From positions 1 through 64,000 of the forward strand of contig CAISYI010000265.1 in the NCBI GenBank assembly GCA_903889595.1: a DNA stretch of 64,000 bases. Direction: 5' to 3'. Below, piece after piece: positions 1-9,704 of the stretch. The first letter of the stretch is position 1. The number at the start of each line of letters is the position of its first letter. A program made the translations under genes and the position numbers. The stretch is from an uncultured beta proteobacterium (GTDB lineage: Bacteria > Pseudomonadota > Gammaproteobacteria > Burkholderiales > Burkholderiaceae). The notes beneath the pieces are model-generated. The model made no database searches and was not told where the DNA came from. It saw only the letters and a list, made by a program, of their open reading frames with translations.

Positions 1-130
1 GATGCACCTCATTGAACCAAGCCATAACCGTCGGTTTGTAACTTTAATGGATCAGCATATGCCTGATTGGAAGGCTCTCAAGAAAATCCTTAATAACTCC
101 CTAGTTAATCATTCATACTACGCTGAATAA
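1..130 (+). CDS. YgjP-like (M48/DUF45) metallopeptidase, C-terminal fragment
   Basis: The window opens inside a reading frame that stops at the TAA ending at 130. The visible peptide contains HLIEPSHNRRF and then HMPDWK. This matches the end of the YgjP/DUF45 zinc-metallopeptidase family, in which HExxHL is followed by a downstream H..RF and a P.W segment. The HE of the motif would lie just upstream of the window, so the first visible Met is probably internal. Only about 42 residues are visible, so the family is inferred from this short tail. The molecular role of YgjP-like proteins is poorly known. Confidence 0.6.
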   Translation, partial: MHLIEPSHNRRFVTLMDQHMPDWKALKKILNNSLVNHSYYAE

Positions 131-290
131 AGATGGATTATTTCTAAGGTAAGATCAAATTTAGCTATATTAATTTCTCCTCATGTTTTACCCCAATAGA
201 TTTACTTTAAGTTTTCTATTAAAACTTAATATAAGAACAATTTATGCTGACTGAATTTTTTAAGTAAAAACTTATTAAGTTAAGTAGTAG

Positions 291-482
291 GTCAAAATTA
301 ATTTGCGCGTCACTCAAGAAGAGGTATTTGGATCTGTACTCTCCATCATCAAGTTCAGGGATGAAGAGGTAGTTGCTAATGATATTCGGTTTGGTTTAGC
401 TCTATCGTCCAATCAGTTACTAGAAATCCTTTTGAAATGCGATGTTAGTTTTAGGGTTGGATTTTGTTTATGTTTTTTTTGA
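291..482 (+). pseudogene. Aldehyde dehydrogenase remnant
   Basis: Between two stop codons, the frame read in multiples of three gives RVTQEEVFGSVLSIIKF, then DEE, VVANDIRFGLA. This is recognisable as the C-terminal half of an NAD(P)-dependent aldehyde dehydrogenase, where the usual pattern is QEEIFGPVLSV...ANDTxYGLA. The similarity covers only about 35 codons, has no start codon, and appears to lack a few residues before AND. It is out of context with the rest of the gene, so I read it as a decayed fragment. The remainder of 131-501 holds nothing else I can recognise. Confidence 0.6.
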
Positions 483-501
483 TAGATATTGGAATAATTT
501 T

Positions 502-1473
502 ATGAATATAGTCATTGCAGATGATTACCAAAATTGTGTGAAAAATTTGAATTGCTACTCGCTGTTATCTGCGCATCAAGTGAAAGTTTATGTGGAGCCA
601 GTTAAGCACCGTGATGAGTTAATTGCTCGACTGAAGGATGCCGATATTTTGGTCATTATTCGGGAACGTATTTCTATTGATGAGGAGTTGTTAAGACATT
701 TACCCAAACTTCGATTAATTTCTTTGGTAGGGCGACACAGTAAAACAATTGATTATGCCGCATGTACGAAGCATGGAATTGCAGTCACTCATGGCATTTC
801 TTCTTCGCCAGAAGCTCCTGCTGAATTAACTTTAGCTCTGATGCTCGCTGTGAGAAGAAACGTTGTTCTGGAAGCCACAAGAATGAAGGAAGGTCAATTC
901 CCAATTACTCTGTCCCACAGGCTTGCTGGGTCGACTTTGGGAATTTATGGTTTAGGTGTTATTGGCCAAATTGTGGCAAGGGCTGCGCATGCTATGGGTA
1001 TGCATATTTTAATTTGGGGCCGAGATGCTTCAGTAAATAAGGCAAAAGAATTGGGGTATGAAGTTGCAAATAGTAAAGCAGATTTATTTTCACGCGCTGA
1101 TGTATTGAGTCTTCATTTGCGCTACAGTAAAGATACAGCTAATTCAGTATCTTATGCCGATCTTAGTTTGATGAAGTCAACGGCATTATTTATTAATACC
1201 GCACGAGCTGAACTAGTAGAAGAGGGGGCATTAGAGAAGGCTTTGCAAAATGGTCGCCCTGGTTTTGCAGGTGTTGATGTTTATGAGAATGAACCAATTC
1301 TTGACGGTAATCACCCGTTTTTAAAAATGGAAAACGTTGTTTGTATTCCCCATTTAGGCTGGGCAGACATTGATACCTTCGAGCTCTATTTTGGGGAAGC
1401 ATTCGAGCAAGTCATTCGTTATGTGAACAAAGAAAACTTACGTTTAATTAATCCTGAAGTCCTTTTGAGGTAG
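502..1473 (+). CDS. D-2-hydroxyacid dehydrogenase family protein
   Basis: This is an NAD(P)-dependent oxidoreductase of the D-isomer 2-hydroxyacid dehydrogenase/phosphoglycerate dehydrogenase family, 323 aa. It has an N-terminal catalytic domain, a Rossmann motif (GLGVIG), and the three expected catalytic positions: Arg in NTARAE, Glu in DVYENEP and His in CIPHLGW. I prefer the ATG at 502 over the ORF-track start at 442, because MNIVIADDYQ matches the usual family N-terminus and the extra 20 residues are low-complexity and hydrophobic. The stop is 5 bp before the next gene, a Bug-type binding protein, so the two probably form an operon for uptake and oxidation or reduction of an organic acid. 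The substrate cannot be told from sequence. Confidence 0.85.
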   Translation: MNIVIADDYQNCVKNLNCYSLLSAHQVKVYVEPVKHRDELIARLKDADILVIIRERISIDEELLRHLPKLRLISLVGRHSKTIDYAACTKHGIAVTHGISSSPEAPAELTLALMLAVRRNVVLEATRMKEGQFPITLSHRLAGSTLGIYGLGVIGQIVARAAHAMGMHILIWGRDASVNKAKELGYEVANSKADLFSRADVLSLHLRYSKDTANSVSYADLSLMKSTALFINTARAELVEEGALEKALQNGRPGFAGVDVYENEPILDGNHPFLKMENVVCIPHLGWADIDTFELYFGEAFEQVIRYVNKENLRLINPEVLLR

Positions 1474-1478
1474 TTGAA

Positions 1479-2453
1479 ATGAAAACCATTCGACAGTTAA
1501 GTACTTATTTTATTTTGGCCCTATTTTTCTCACAGGCAATTGCAGCAGAAAAATATCCCTCTAGACCGATTCGATTAGTAGTTGCAAATTCCGCAGGTTC
1601 ATCTGCTGATGTGATTGCAAGAATCATTGCGACGGGCTTGTCTGAATCATTTAAGTGGAACGTAGTCGTTGAAAATAAGCCAGGTGCAAATGGTATTGTG
1701 GGTATTGATTTGGTTGCAAAGGCTCCAGCCGATGGTTATACATTGGGACTTGTAGTACCTAGTCTTATGACAGTCAACCCTCATGTTTATAAGAATATGC
1801 CATTTAGACCTTTGGAAGATTTAGCGCCGATTACTCAAACTACTTCAATCATTTTTGCTTTGGTATCAAACCCACAACTTCCTTTTAAAAATGTCAATGA
1901 CCTTGTTTCGTTTTCTAAAAAGAATGAGCGTTCTTTAAACTTTAGTTCAGCTGGGGTTGGTAATCTTGGACATTTAGCCGCAGAGTTATTTTCTGCTAAT
2001 GCAAATATTAAGTTAACTCATATTCCTAACCGTGGAGATGCCGCTGGGATGCTTGACGTAATGGGTGGACATACTGATTTAATGTTTGTACCTTTGGCCT
2101 CTGCCATCAGTCATATTAGGTCTGGTAAATTAAACTTATTGGCTATCGCCTCGCCTTTGCGAGTTCAACAATTTCCTGATGTTCCAACCTTAGTAGAGCA
2201 GGGGTTCCCCGAAGTTGTGATTCAAGGTTGGACTGGATTAGTGGCGCCAAGCGCAACACCAATGCCAGTTATCAACGATATTCATAAAGCCGTTCAACAA
2301 ATACTTTCAGATAACACGATTAAACAATCTATTTTCCAGCAGGGTATGGAAACAATTGGTTCGAGTTCAAATGACTTTAAGCAAATCATGAAAACAGAGT
2401 CTATTAAATGGGGAAATCTTATTCAGCAGTCTGGATTGAAATTAAATGACTGA
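1479..2453 (+). CDS. Bug/TctC family tripartite tricarboxylate transporter substrate-binding protein
   Basis: A periplasmic solute-binding protein of the Bug (TctC) family, 324 aa, with a Sec signal peptide (hydrophobic core to about residue 22, ending AIAA). The mature protein begins with the family signature YPSRPIRLVV and continues with GSSADVIARI and ENKPGANGIVG. These proteins bind small carboxylates or amides with high affinity. Most are orphans that lack nearby TctAB membrane subunits, as here. It is coupled to the upstream dehydrogenase (GAGGTAG-like RBS inside the preceding stop region), suggesting a shared substrate. Confidence 0.9.
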   Translation: MKTIRQLSTYFILALFFSQAIAAEKYPSRPIRLVVANSAGSSADVIARIIATGLSESFKWNVVVENKPGANGIVGIDLVAKAPADGYTLGLVVPSLMTVNPHVYKNMPFRPLEDLAPITQTTSIIFALVSNPQLPFKNVNDLVSFSKKNERSLNFSSAGVGNLGHLAAELFSANANIKLTHIPNRGDAAGMLDVMGGHTDLMFVPLASAISHIRSGKLNLLAIASPLRVQQFPDVPTLVEQGFPEVVIQGWTGLVAPSATPMPVINDIHKAVQQILSDNTIKQSIFQQGMETIGSSSNDFKQIMKTESIKWGNLIQQSGLKLND

Positions 2454-2610
2454 AAAACGTTAAATATTGGAGATGTCTGATTGAAAATAATCGATTGGAA
2501 TTGATCAAAATAGAAAAATTGTAGTTATTTTTAATATCCATTTAGAACACTAGGTGAATTCTAATACGAAGTGCAACTTTGAATAATTAAAGTGAATATG
2601 TATAAAAGAC

Positions 2611-2645
2611 TAAAGACCTCTAATGTATTAAATTAGAGGTCTTTA
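2611..2645 (-). terminator. Intrinsic terminator of initiator tRNA
   Basis: A perfect 14-bp inverted repeat (AAAGACCTCTAAT core) with a 7-nt loop lies directly 3' of the tRNA. Reading on the minus strand it is followed by CTTTTATA, giving a moderate U-tract. It fits a Rho-independent terminator for the single tRNA transcript. The stretch 2454-2610 holds no other recognisable feature. Confidence 0.7.
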
Positions 2646-2647
2646 AT

Positions 2648-2724
2648 TGGTTGCGGGGATAGGATTTGAACCTATGACCTTCGGGTTATGAGCCCGACGA
2701 GCTGCCAGACTGCTCCACCCCGCG
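2648..2724 (-). tRNA. tRNA-fMet (CAT), initiator
   Basis: The minus strand folds as a 77-nt tRNA with CAT anticodon and an encoded CCA end. Initiator identity is supported by the C1:A72 mismatch at the acceptor end (CGCGGGG...CCCCGCA) and by three G:C pairs in the anticodon stem (GGGCTCATAACCC). It is a single-gene unit followed by its own terminator. Confidence 0.95.
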
Positions 2725-2789
2725 TCTGATCTGTACTAAGAGGGTAACTATATCATGTTTAACCTTGAATAGCAATCCCTTAAAAAAAC

Positions 2790-3674
2790 TTATGTTATTG
2801 AAGGGGTTATTTTAGGTGGTTGTTGAATCACCAATTGTGGGAATGGAATCTCAATATCTTCTTGTTCAAAAGCTAATTTCAGTCTGCCTTGAAACTCTCG
2901 TTTGATCAACAATTGAGAATTAGTATCAACTTTAATTCTACATTTGACAACAATTGATGAGTCACCAAAATTATCTAATCCTGCAATCTCCAGGTCGGCT
3001 AATATGAGATCACTAAACTTAGGATCTTCCCGCATTGCTTTAGCCACTTGGATTAAAGTTTGATTTAAATGATTTAAATCTGTTTTGTATGCAACGCACA
3101 CATCCATTACAGCGTAAATAAAATTTCTGGAGTAATTCGTTACCACTGATATTGCGCTATTGGGCACAAAATGGACCACACCCTCATAGTCTCTTAGTCG
3201 GATATACCTTAAGGTAACTTCTTCTACTGACCCAAATTTTCCAGCAATATTGACTCTATCGCCTTGTCGAACTTGATTCTCAATCAATATGACGAAACCT
3301 GTAAAGAAGTCTTTAACTAATGATTGAGCACCAAAACCAATTGCGACGCCCGCCACTCCAGCAGTCGCTATTAATGGTGCGACAGGAATTCCTAAAGTAG
3401 AAAGCACTGTCATAGTGGATAGAGCAAATATTACTACAGATGTGATGTAACGCATGACGCGAGAAAGAGTTTTGATTCTCTTCGTATCATCTGTTGCTGT
3501 ATGCTCTGTCATTTTTCCTTCGATTCCAAGGATGATTCGTCTAGAGAGCCTCGAAATTAACCAAGCTAGGAATAAGATGATTGAGATGTCTAAAAACAAA
3601 ATAATAAAATCTAACCACTCAACATAGATGTCAAGTTCTAGCTTTCGAAGGAATTGAATAATTGGATTTTTCAT
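2790..3674 (-). CDS. Small-conductance mechanosensitive channel (MscS family)
   Basis: A 294-aa MscS-type channel of the inner membrane, which releases solutes on hypo-osmotic shock. Three N-terminal membrane segments are visible (about 20-42, 70-92, 95-118). The third is the glycine/alanine-rich pore helix VAGVAIGFGAQSLVKDFFTG, followed by the beta domain (QVRQGDRVNI...) and a C-terminal cytoplasmic domain. Length is close to E. coli MscS (286 aa). It is transcribed alone, divergent from the following gene. Confidence 0.9.
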   Translation of the reverse strand: MKNPIIQFLRKLELDIYVEWLDFIILFLDISIILFLAWLISRLSRRIILGIEGKMTEHTATDDTKRIKTLSRVMRYITSVVIFALSTMTVLSTLGIPVAPLIATAGVAGVAIGFGAQSLVKDFFTGFVILIENQVRQGDRVNIAGKFGSVEEVTLRYIRLRDYEGVVHFVPNSAISVVTNYSRNFIYAVMDVCVAYKTDLNHLNQTLIQVAKAMREDPKFSDLILADLEIAGLDNFGDSSIVVKCRIKVDTNSQLLIKREFQGRLKLAFEQEDIEIPFPQLVIQQPPKITPSIT

Positions 3675-3768
3675 AATTTTTTTTTAAAGGATTGTTTGTC
3701 TAGTTTAACTTCAAGTATGATTTAACGATGGATGATTAATAACAAAGAATAAAAAATCAACGAAAAAT

Positions 3769-4719
3769 ATGGCGTTACGATTTGGTAAAGATTTGGGTTG
3801 TAGGATTGTCTTGGTTGATACGGGTTTTGGTCGTACACAAAGTGATTCCTGCTATGTTGTTACACAAAGAGCTCCCTCAGGGGATCGATTAGCCATCATT
3901 GATACTGGAACCAATTTCTCTATTCCTCGAATTTTAGCAACAATTAAAGATTTGGGTTGTAGCTATGATCAAGTCAGTTACATTATTCTTACTCAGATTT
4001 ATTTAGACCATGCTGGTGGAGCTGGTTTACTTATGCAAAACTGTCCTAATGCAAAGTTGCTTCTGCACCCCAGAGGAGTCCGTCATTTGATTGACCCGAA
4101 TTCTTTAAGGGCTGTAGCAATATCCCTCTACGGTGAAAGTAGGGTCGATAAAGAATATGGTAATTTAATACCGATTCAACCGAGAAGAATCATCGAAGTT
4201 CAAGATGGTGATTTAATCAATCTAGCTGGTCGAATGCTGACGATTTTAGAAACTCCAGGAAATGCTAAACACCATCTTTGTATTTGGGATGAGTTATCCC
4301 AAGGAGTCTTTACTGGTGACACCTTTGGTTTGTCGTATCCGGAATTGGTGACATCTCAAGGGCCTTTTGTTTTTCCGGCTACAAGCTCTACTCATTTTGA
4401 TCCAAGGTCTCTGAGAGGTTCATTAAAGAAAGTGTTGGCCCTCAATCCTTCCTGTTTATATTTTTCGCACTTTGGTTCTTTAAAGGAAGTCCCACAAATT
4501 TATGAAGCCTTTTCAAAGTTGTTAGAGGAGGTTGAAAACTTAGGAAAAAAACTGAAGTTTGCAGATAATCGCCATGAGTTTCTGAAGGAAGGTTTACTTA
4601 ATATTTATACTCAAGCCCTCAGAAACCAAGGGTGTGAGCTAACCGACACTAAAGTCCAACAATTATTAGCCATAGATATTGAAAAAAATGCACAGGGTAT
4701 GGGCATTTGGTTGAGTTAA
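3769..4719 (+). CDS. Metallo-beta-lactamase-fold protein with altered metal site
   Basis: A 316-aa MBL-fold (glyoxalase II/quorum-quenching-like) hydrolase family protein. The usual HxHxDH motif reads TQIYLDH here (Gln76, Tyr78, Asp80, His81), and the next ligand, His in TPGH, is Asn165 (ETPGNAKHH). Asp184 (FTGDTFG) and His234 (YFSHFG) are kept. By homology to glyoxalase II numbering, all three ligands specific to zinc site 1 are lost, while the site 2 ligands (Asp, His, bridging Asp, His) remain. The protein may bind a single metal, or may have lost hydrolase activity. The reading frame is intact, with no sign of decay. Substrate unknown. It sits alone between the divergent mscS-like gene and kup. 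Confidence 0.8.
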   Translation: MALRFGKDLGCRIVLVDTGFGRTQSDSCYVVTQRAPSGDRLAIIDTGTNFSIPRILATIKDLGCSYDQVSYIILTQIYLDHAGGAGLLMQNCPNAKLLLHPRGVRHLIDPNSLRAVAISLYGESRVDKEYGNLIPIQPRRIIEVQDGDLINLAGRMLTILETPGNAKHHLCIWDELSQGVFTGDTFGLSYPELVTSQGPFVFPATSSTHFDPRSLRGSLKKVLALNPSCLYFSHFGSLKEVPQIYEAFSKLLEEVENLGKKLKFADNRHEFLKEGLLNIYTQALRNQGCELTDTKVQQLLAIDIEKNAQGMGIWLS

Positions 4720-4804
4720 CACATGGGTTTACCCTTAGAAAATAATATGCCGTAACCTTTTAAGGTATATAATTTTTAGCATTGGAGCACCAACAAGGTA
4801 GAAC

Positions 4805-6742
4805 ATGTCCCTAAGTAACCGTGAGTTTTCAGAATCAAAGATTCTTCGTCCTATCAACCTTGAGTCTCATTCTCAACATAAGAGTGGCAATACATCATCT
4901 CTAATGCTTGCGGCCATCGGTATCGTCTTTGGTGATATCGGTACTAGCCCCTTATATGCTCTCAAAGAATGTTTTAGTCCTGAACACGGTATTCCGTTCT
5001 CACCCGATGCAGTATTTGGGGTGATATCAATGGTCTTTTGGGCATTTTTGATTGTCGTTTCACTCAAGTACGTCCTTTTTGTTATGCGCGCCAATAATAA
5101 TGGTGAGGGGGGTATCCTTGCCCTGATGGCACTTGCTCTTCGGACAGCTCCAGTTGGATCTAGGCGCGCTTCTTGCATTATGATGCTTGGAGTTTTTGGT
5201 GCCTGTATGTTTTACGGTGACGCTGTGATTACACCTGCTATTTCAGTTCTTTCTGCTGTTGAAGGAATTGAAGTTGTTTCTGCTGAATTTAAGCATTATG
5301 TTATTCCAATCACACTCATTATTCTAGTTTTACTTTTCTTCATTCAAAAAAAGGGGACTTCAACGGTTGGTATATTGTTTGGCCCGATTATGGTGGTTTG
5401 GTTTGTGGTATTGGGTTTAATGGGGATTTACAACATCGTTGACAACCCTCAAATCATTTCTGCAATAAACCCACTTTTTGCTATCAATTTTTTAATGGAA
5501 CATTCTCTGCAAGCTTTTATTGTCTTGGGAGCAGTATTTTTGGTTTTAACCGGGGCAGAAGCACTTTACGCCGATATGGGTCATTTTGGTATAAAACCAA
5601 TTCGCTACGCTTGGTTCTTCATTGCCATGCCATGTCTTCTTCTCAATTATTTTGGTCAGGGAGCAATGTTATTGAATAACCCTGAGGCTATTTCTAATCC
5701 ATTTTTCCTAATGGTTCCCGAAGCTTTTACTCTTACACTCGTCATATTGGCCACTTGTGCAACCGTAATCGCCTCCCAAGCCGTTATTTCAGGTGCTTAC
5801 TCGATGACGAGTCAAGCTATCTTATTGGGATTTGTGCCAAGAATGAGGATTTTCTACACTTCAGCGAGAGAGGTAGGGCAAATTTATATGCCTGCGATTA
5901 ATTGGATGCTTTTAATCATTGTTATTTTCGTAGTCGTTTCTTTTAAAAGCTCTGCAAATCTAGCTGCTGCATACGGGATTGCTGTTACCACAACAATGAT
6001 TATTACAACTATTTTATCTGCGATTGTGATGAGTTTTGTTTGGCGTTGGAATCCAATACTAATTTTTGTCATTATTGGTTTATTTATATCCGTCGACTTT
6101 GCATTCTTCGCGGCTAATTTACTAAAGATTTCTGAGGGTGGTTGGTTCCCATTATTACTTGGAGTAATTTGTTTTGTTTTGTTGATGACCTGGTATTTGG
6201 GCAGAAAACTACTACGTGAAAAATCTGTTCAGAATGGTATCCCTTTACTTGGTTTTATTGAGTCTTTAAATAATCATCCACCTTTACGAGTTGAAGGCAC
6301 AGCTGTTTTCCTAACTGGTCATGTTGACTATGTTCCAGTTGCAATGTTGCATAATTTGAAACACAATAAAATCTTGCACGAAAGAGTCATTTTCTTAAAA
6401 ATTAGTATTTGGGATGTTCCATTCGTGGAAGAGGAACAAAGGATTACATTTAAAGATCTTGGTAATCAAATGTACTTAGTAAGGGCTATTTATGGTTTTA
6501 AAGAAACACCAAATGCCTTGAAAGTTATTGATGATTTAAAAGCTTACGATATTGAGTGTGAAAGTATGGATACATCTTACTTCTTAGCAAGGGATTCTGT
6601 CATCCCATCGGCGATGCCTGGAATGGCAATATGGCGTGAGAAAATCTTTGCTTGGATGCATCAAAATGCAGCAAAGCCTTCAGACTTTTATCAGATTCCA
6701 ACTAACCGAGTAGTTGAACTCGGTGCAAAAATAGAAATCTAA
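4805..6742 (+). CDS. kup: Kup low-affinity potassium uptake protein
   Basis: A KUP/HAK/KT-family K+:H+ symporter of the inner membrane, 645 aa. The signature [19 protein letters not shown] opens the first membrane segment, followed by about 12 hydrophobic helices to residue 465 and a C-terminal cytoplasmic domain. Length matches the family (about 620-650 aa). A TATAAT-like hexamer at 4768-4773 could be its -10 element. A hairpin terminator follows directly. Confidence 0.95.
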   Translation: MSLSNREFSESKILRPINLESHSQHKSGNTSSLMLAAIGIVFGDIGTSPLYALKECFSPEHGIPFSPDAVFGVISMVFWAFLIVVSLKYVLFVMRANNNGEGGILALMALALRTAPVGSRRASCIMMLGVFGACMFYGDAVITPAISVLSAVEGIEVVSAEFKHYVIPITLIILVLLFFIQKKGTSTVGILFGPIMVVWFVVLGLMGIYNIVDNPQIISAINPLFAINFLMEHSLQAFIVLGAVFLVLTGAEALYADMGHFGIKPIRYAWFFIAMPCLLLNYFGQGAMLLNNPEAISNPFFLMVPEAFTLTLVILATCATVIASQAVISGAYSMTSQAILLGFVPRMRIFYTSAREVGQIYMPAINWMLLIIVIFVVVSFKSSANLAAAYGIAVTTTMIITTILSAIVMSFVWRWNPILIFVIIGLFISVDFAFFAANLLKISEGGWFPLLLGVICFVLLMTWYLGRKLLREKSVQNGIPLLGFIESLNNHPPLRVEGTAVFLTGHVDYVPVAMLHNLKHNKILHERVIFLKISIWDVPFVEEEQRITFKDLGNQMYLVRAIYGFKETPNALKVIDDLKAYDIECESMDTSYFLARDSVIPSAMPGMAIWREKIFAWMHQNAAKPSDFYQIPTNRVVELGAKIEI

Positions 6743-6780
6743 AAAAACCCACTAAGCGAAAGTCTAGTGGGTTGTTTAAT
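6741..6780. terminator. Bidirectional intrinsic terminator between kup and gcdH
   Basis: The inverted repeat AACCCACTA (6746-6754) / TAGTGGGTT (6765-6773) has a T-rich tail on the plus side (TTTAATTCTTTT) and an A7 run on the other side, which is a U-run on the minus strand. It lies between two convergent genes and can serve both. Confidence 0.8.
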
Positions 6781-6805
6781 TCTTTTGAATGTCTTTGATT
6801 AATTT

Positions 6806-7984
6806 TTAGAAAGCTGAAATCCCTGTTATTGCGCGTCCTAAAATAAGGGCATGGATATCATGAGTACCTTCGTAGGTATTCACAACTTCTAAGTTTAAAA
6901 GATGTCTAATCACATCATATTCTTCTGAAATACCGTTACCACCCAACATATCTCTAGCCATACGGGCAATTTCTAAGGCTTTGCCTGTAGAGTTGCGCTT
7001 CATGATCGAAGTAATCTCTGGGCAGTCAATTCCTTCTTCTTTCATTCTGCCTAATCGAAGTGCACCCTGTAAGGCTAAACTAATTTCTGCTAGCATATCT
7101 GCCAGTTTTTTCTGTATTAACTGATTTGAAGCGAGTGGGCGATTAAACTGTTTACGATCTAGAGTGTATTGGCGAGCAATGCGCATGCATTCTTCTGCAG
7201 CACCCATGGCTCCCCAAGCAATACCATATCTGGCTGAATTCAAGCAAGTAAATGGACCTTTTAAACCCGATACATTTGGCAATTCATTTTCTGCTGGTAC
7301 AAAAACCTGATCCATAAAAACTTGACCAGTCGTCGAAGCTCTAAGCCCCATCTTGCCATGCATGACTGGAGCTGATAAACCCTTCATATTTTTTTCTAAA
7401 ATATAGCCACGAATTACGCCATCATCATTCTTCGCCCATATGACAAATACGTCAGCAAAGGGAGCATTTGAAATCCATATTTTTGAACCAGTTAATTCAA
7501 AGCCACCCGGTACTGATTTTGCTCTTGTAACCATGCTTCCTGGGTCAGAACCATGATCCGGTTCTGTTAAGCCAAAGCAACCAATATAGTGACCGCTTGC
7601 AAGTTTAGGAAGATATTTTTGTTTTTGCTCTTCTGAACCAAACTCGTAAATTGGTAACATGACAAGGGATGACTGAACTGAAAGCATGGAGCGATAACCA
7701 GAGTCAACTCTCTCAACTTCTCGGGCAATTACTCCGTAGGCGACATAGCCTAAGCCAGCACCACCATATTCACTTGGGATGGTACAACCCAAAAAACCTA
7801 ATTCACCCATTTCACGAAAAATCGCCTGGTCCGTAACCTCATTATGAAATGATTCACGGATTCTTGGCATTAGCCGTTCTTGACTATATTGTCGAGCTGC
7901 ATCAGCAATCATGCGCTCTTCCATAGTTAATTGTTGTGCAATTAAAAGAGGGTCGTCCCACTGAAATCTTGTTTTATTTGACAT
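6806..7984 (-). CDS. gcdH: Glutaryl-CoA dehydrogenase
   Basis: An FAD-dependent acyl-CoA dehydrogenase, 392 aa. It most resembles glutaryl-CoA dehydrogenase, which converts glutaryl-CoA to crotonyl-CoA and CO2 in lysine, tryptophan and aromatic degradation. It shows [13 protein letters not shown] in the flavin region and the C-terminal [20 protein letters not shown] with the catalytic Glu. The N-terminal FQWDDPLLI is typical of GcdH. It is divergent from yhhQ with a 53-bp shared promoter region. Confidence 0.88.
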   Translation of the reverse strand: MSNKTRFQWDDPLLIAQQLTMEERMIADAARQYSQERLMPRIRESFHNEVTDQAIFREMGELGFLGCTIPSEYGGAGLGYVAYGVIAREVERVDSGYRSMLSVQSSLVMLPIYEFGSEEQKQKYLPKLASGHYIGCFGLTEPDHGSDPGSMVTRAKSVPGGFELTGSKIWISNAPFADVFVIWAKNDDGVIRGYILEKNMKGLSAPVMHGKMGLRASTTGQVFMDQVFVPAENELPNVSGLKGPFTCLNSARYGIAWGAMGAAEECMRIARQYTLDRKQFNRPLASNQLIQKKLADMLAEISLALQGALRLGRMKEEGIDCPEITSIMKRNSTGKALEIARMARDMLGGNGISEEYDVIRHLLNLEVVNTYEGTHDIHALILGRAITGISAF

Positions 7985-8037
7985 AATCTTGATATGATAA
8001 AAAAATGATATAAATGCTAGTTTAGACTAAATCTTAC

Positions 8038-8793
8038 ATGAAGACCAAACAGGCAAACCCTTCCATAAAATCTACGGCAGTAATACCCTCAACCAAAAAA
8101 TCATTCAAATATTATGATTTGATGTTGGTAGGGTTTGTTACTGTCCTCATTTGTTCTAATTTAATTGGGGCTGGGAAGGCTGCTCAAATAGAATTACCAT
8201 TTTTAGGGACCATGATTTTTGGGGCAGGTGTTCTGTTTTTTCCTATTTCGTATGCCTTTGGTGACATTTTTACGGAGGTTTATGGTTATGCCCATGATCG
8301 TCGTGCTGTATGGTGTGGATTTGGTGCGCTAATTTTTGCTGCATTCATGTCCCAAATCGTTATCCACTTAACCCCAGCACCTGGGGAATATAACAGCCAT
8401 TTACAAGAAGGTCTAGAATCTGTTTTTGGTAATACTTGGCGTATTGTCTTCGGATCGATTATCGCTTTTTGGACTGGAAGTTTAGTTAATTCTTTCGTGC
8501 TCGCCAAAATGAAAATATATTTCAATGGTAAACATCTCTGGCTTCGTATGATTGGCTCTACCGCATTGGGGGAATTAGTTGATTCTAGTTTATTTTATAT
8601 GTTGGCATTTTATGCAATATGGCCAATTGAACAAGTTATTCAAGTAGCAATGGCTCAATATATTCTGAAGACTTCTTGGGAAATTTTAGCTGTTCCCTTC
8701 ACGTATAAAATTGTCGCTTTTTTAAAGAAAAAAGAGGATGAAGATTATTATGATCATCAGACTAACTTTAATCCCTTTAAGATAAAGCTTTAA
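8038..8793 (+). CDS. yhhQ: Queuosine precursor transporter (YhhQ/VUT family)
   Basis: A 251-aa inner-membrane protein of the VUT/DUF165 family, known in E. coli as the importer of the queuosine precursors preQ0/preQ1. Six or so hydrophobic segments are visible. The family signature appears as FFPISYAFGDIFTEVYGY and as GSTALGELVDSSLFY. A Lys/Thr-rich cytoplasmic leader of about 25 residues precedes the first helix. Assignment to family is firm; substrate is by homology. Confidence 0.88.
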   Translation: MKTKQANPSIKSTAVIPSTKKSFKYYDLMLVGFVTVLICSNLIGAGKAAQIELPFLGTMIFGAGVLFFPISYAFGDIFTEVYGYAHDRRAVWCGFGALIFAAFMSQIVIHLTPAPGEYNSHLQEGLESVFGNTWRIVFGSIIAFWTGSLVNSFVLAKMKIYFNGKHLWLRMIGSTALGELVDSSLFYMLAFYAIWPIEQVIQVAMAQYILKTSWEILAVPFTYKIVAFLKKKEDEDYYDHQTNFNPFKIKL

Positions 8794-8816
8794 CTCTTTT
8801 TTGAGAAGAATAAGAT

Positions 8817-9704
8817 CTAGTCTTTAGTTGTCAATTCATAACGGCTGTAATCATCTTGTCCTAGAGCTTTCACTAAAAAGGGCAGGCACATGGCAAGTTG
8901 TTCTTTCAGTTGCCAAGGTGGATTGATTACCCACATGCCACTGGCAGCTAAACCCTCTGTCAATATTTGACTTTTTATTTGCAGTTCTGCTTGTAAATAG
9001 GGTAGCCGATGATCATTGCAGAACTCTGCTAGTTGATGCGGTAACTCAGTTGCGTCACGGCGTTGTAAGATTGGATACCAAATAAAATAGGTACCCGTTG
9101 CAAAGCGCTTGATAGAATCCCTCAGAGCAGATAAAACGAACTGATAATCATCCTTATTCTCATAGGACGGATCAATTAAACAAAGGCCTCTGCGTGTTGG
9201 CGGTGGCAGAAATGCTTTTAACTGGGTAAAACCATCTTTCTGATACATTTGTACCGATCTTTTAGGACGATACGCACTTTGTGAGACGGTCATATTCTCT
9301 ACGAGATTAGGATAATCTGTAGTGTGTAGCTCTATCAATTTCAGCTGATCTTGAACCCTCATTGCTTGCAGCATTAACTGAGATGAACCAGGGTAGGTTT
9401 TAATGGATTTAGTTTTTTGGTTATTTAAATGACCAATTTCTTTGAAATAGTTGATAACTCCCTCAGGAATTCCATCTGGGTTTTCAGCACAGTAAGTTGC
9501 TAATCGCAAAACACCTTCGATAGCTTCTTCGCTTTTGATGGCATATTCGCTTTCAAGATTATAGATTCCAGCTCCAGCATGCGTGTCAATCAGGGAAATA
9601 CCAATTTCCTTTTTTTGCAGCAAATTAAGGCCGATTAATAGGGTGATATGTTTGAGCACATCCGCATGATTACCAGCATGAAAGGCATGACGATAACTAA
9701 ACAT
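8817..9704 (-). CDS. rlmJ: 23S rRNA (adenine(2030)-N6)-methyltransferase RlmJ
   Basis: A SAM-dependent methyltransferase, 295 aa, that modifies A2030 of 23S rRNA. The N-terminus FSYRHAFHAGNHADVLKH is the RlmJ signature. Motif I is LIDTHAGAG, and the catalytic motif IV reads LIDPSYE, a DPPY-type variant. It is the last gene of the minus-strand cluster and its start overlaps the end of the PAP2 gene by 8 bp. Confidence 0.93.
   Translation of the reverse strand: MFSYRHAFHAGNHADVLKHITLLIGLNLLQKKEIGISLIDTHAGAGIYNLESEYAIKSEEAIEGVLRLATYCAENPDGIPEGVINYFKEIGHLNNQKTKSIKTYPGSSQLMLQAMRVQDQLKLIELHTTDYPNLVENMTVSQSAYRPKRSVQMYQKDGFTQLKAFLPPPTRRGLCLIDPSYENKDDYQFVLSALRDSIKRFATGTYFIWYPILQRRDATELPHQLAEFCNDHRLPYLQAELQIKSQILTEGLAASGMWVINPPWQLKEQLAMCLPFLVKALGQDDYSRYELTTKD

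Noticed and set aside
442-501. N-terminal 20 residues of the ORF-track version of the 2-hydroxyacid dehydrogenase
   Set aside because: Hydrophobic filler unlike the family; MNIVIADDYQ at 502 is the normal start.
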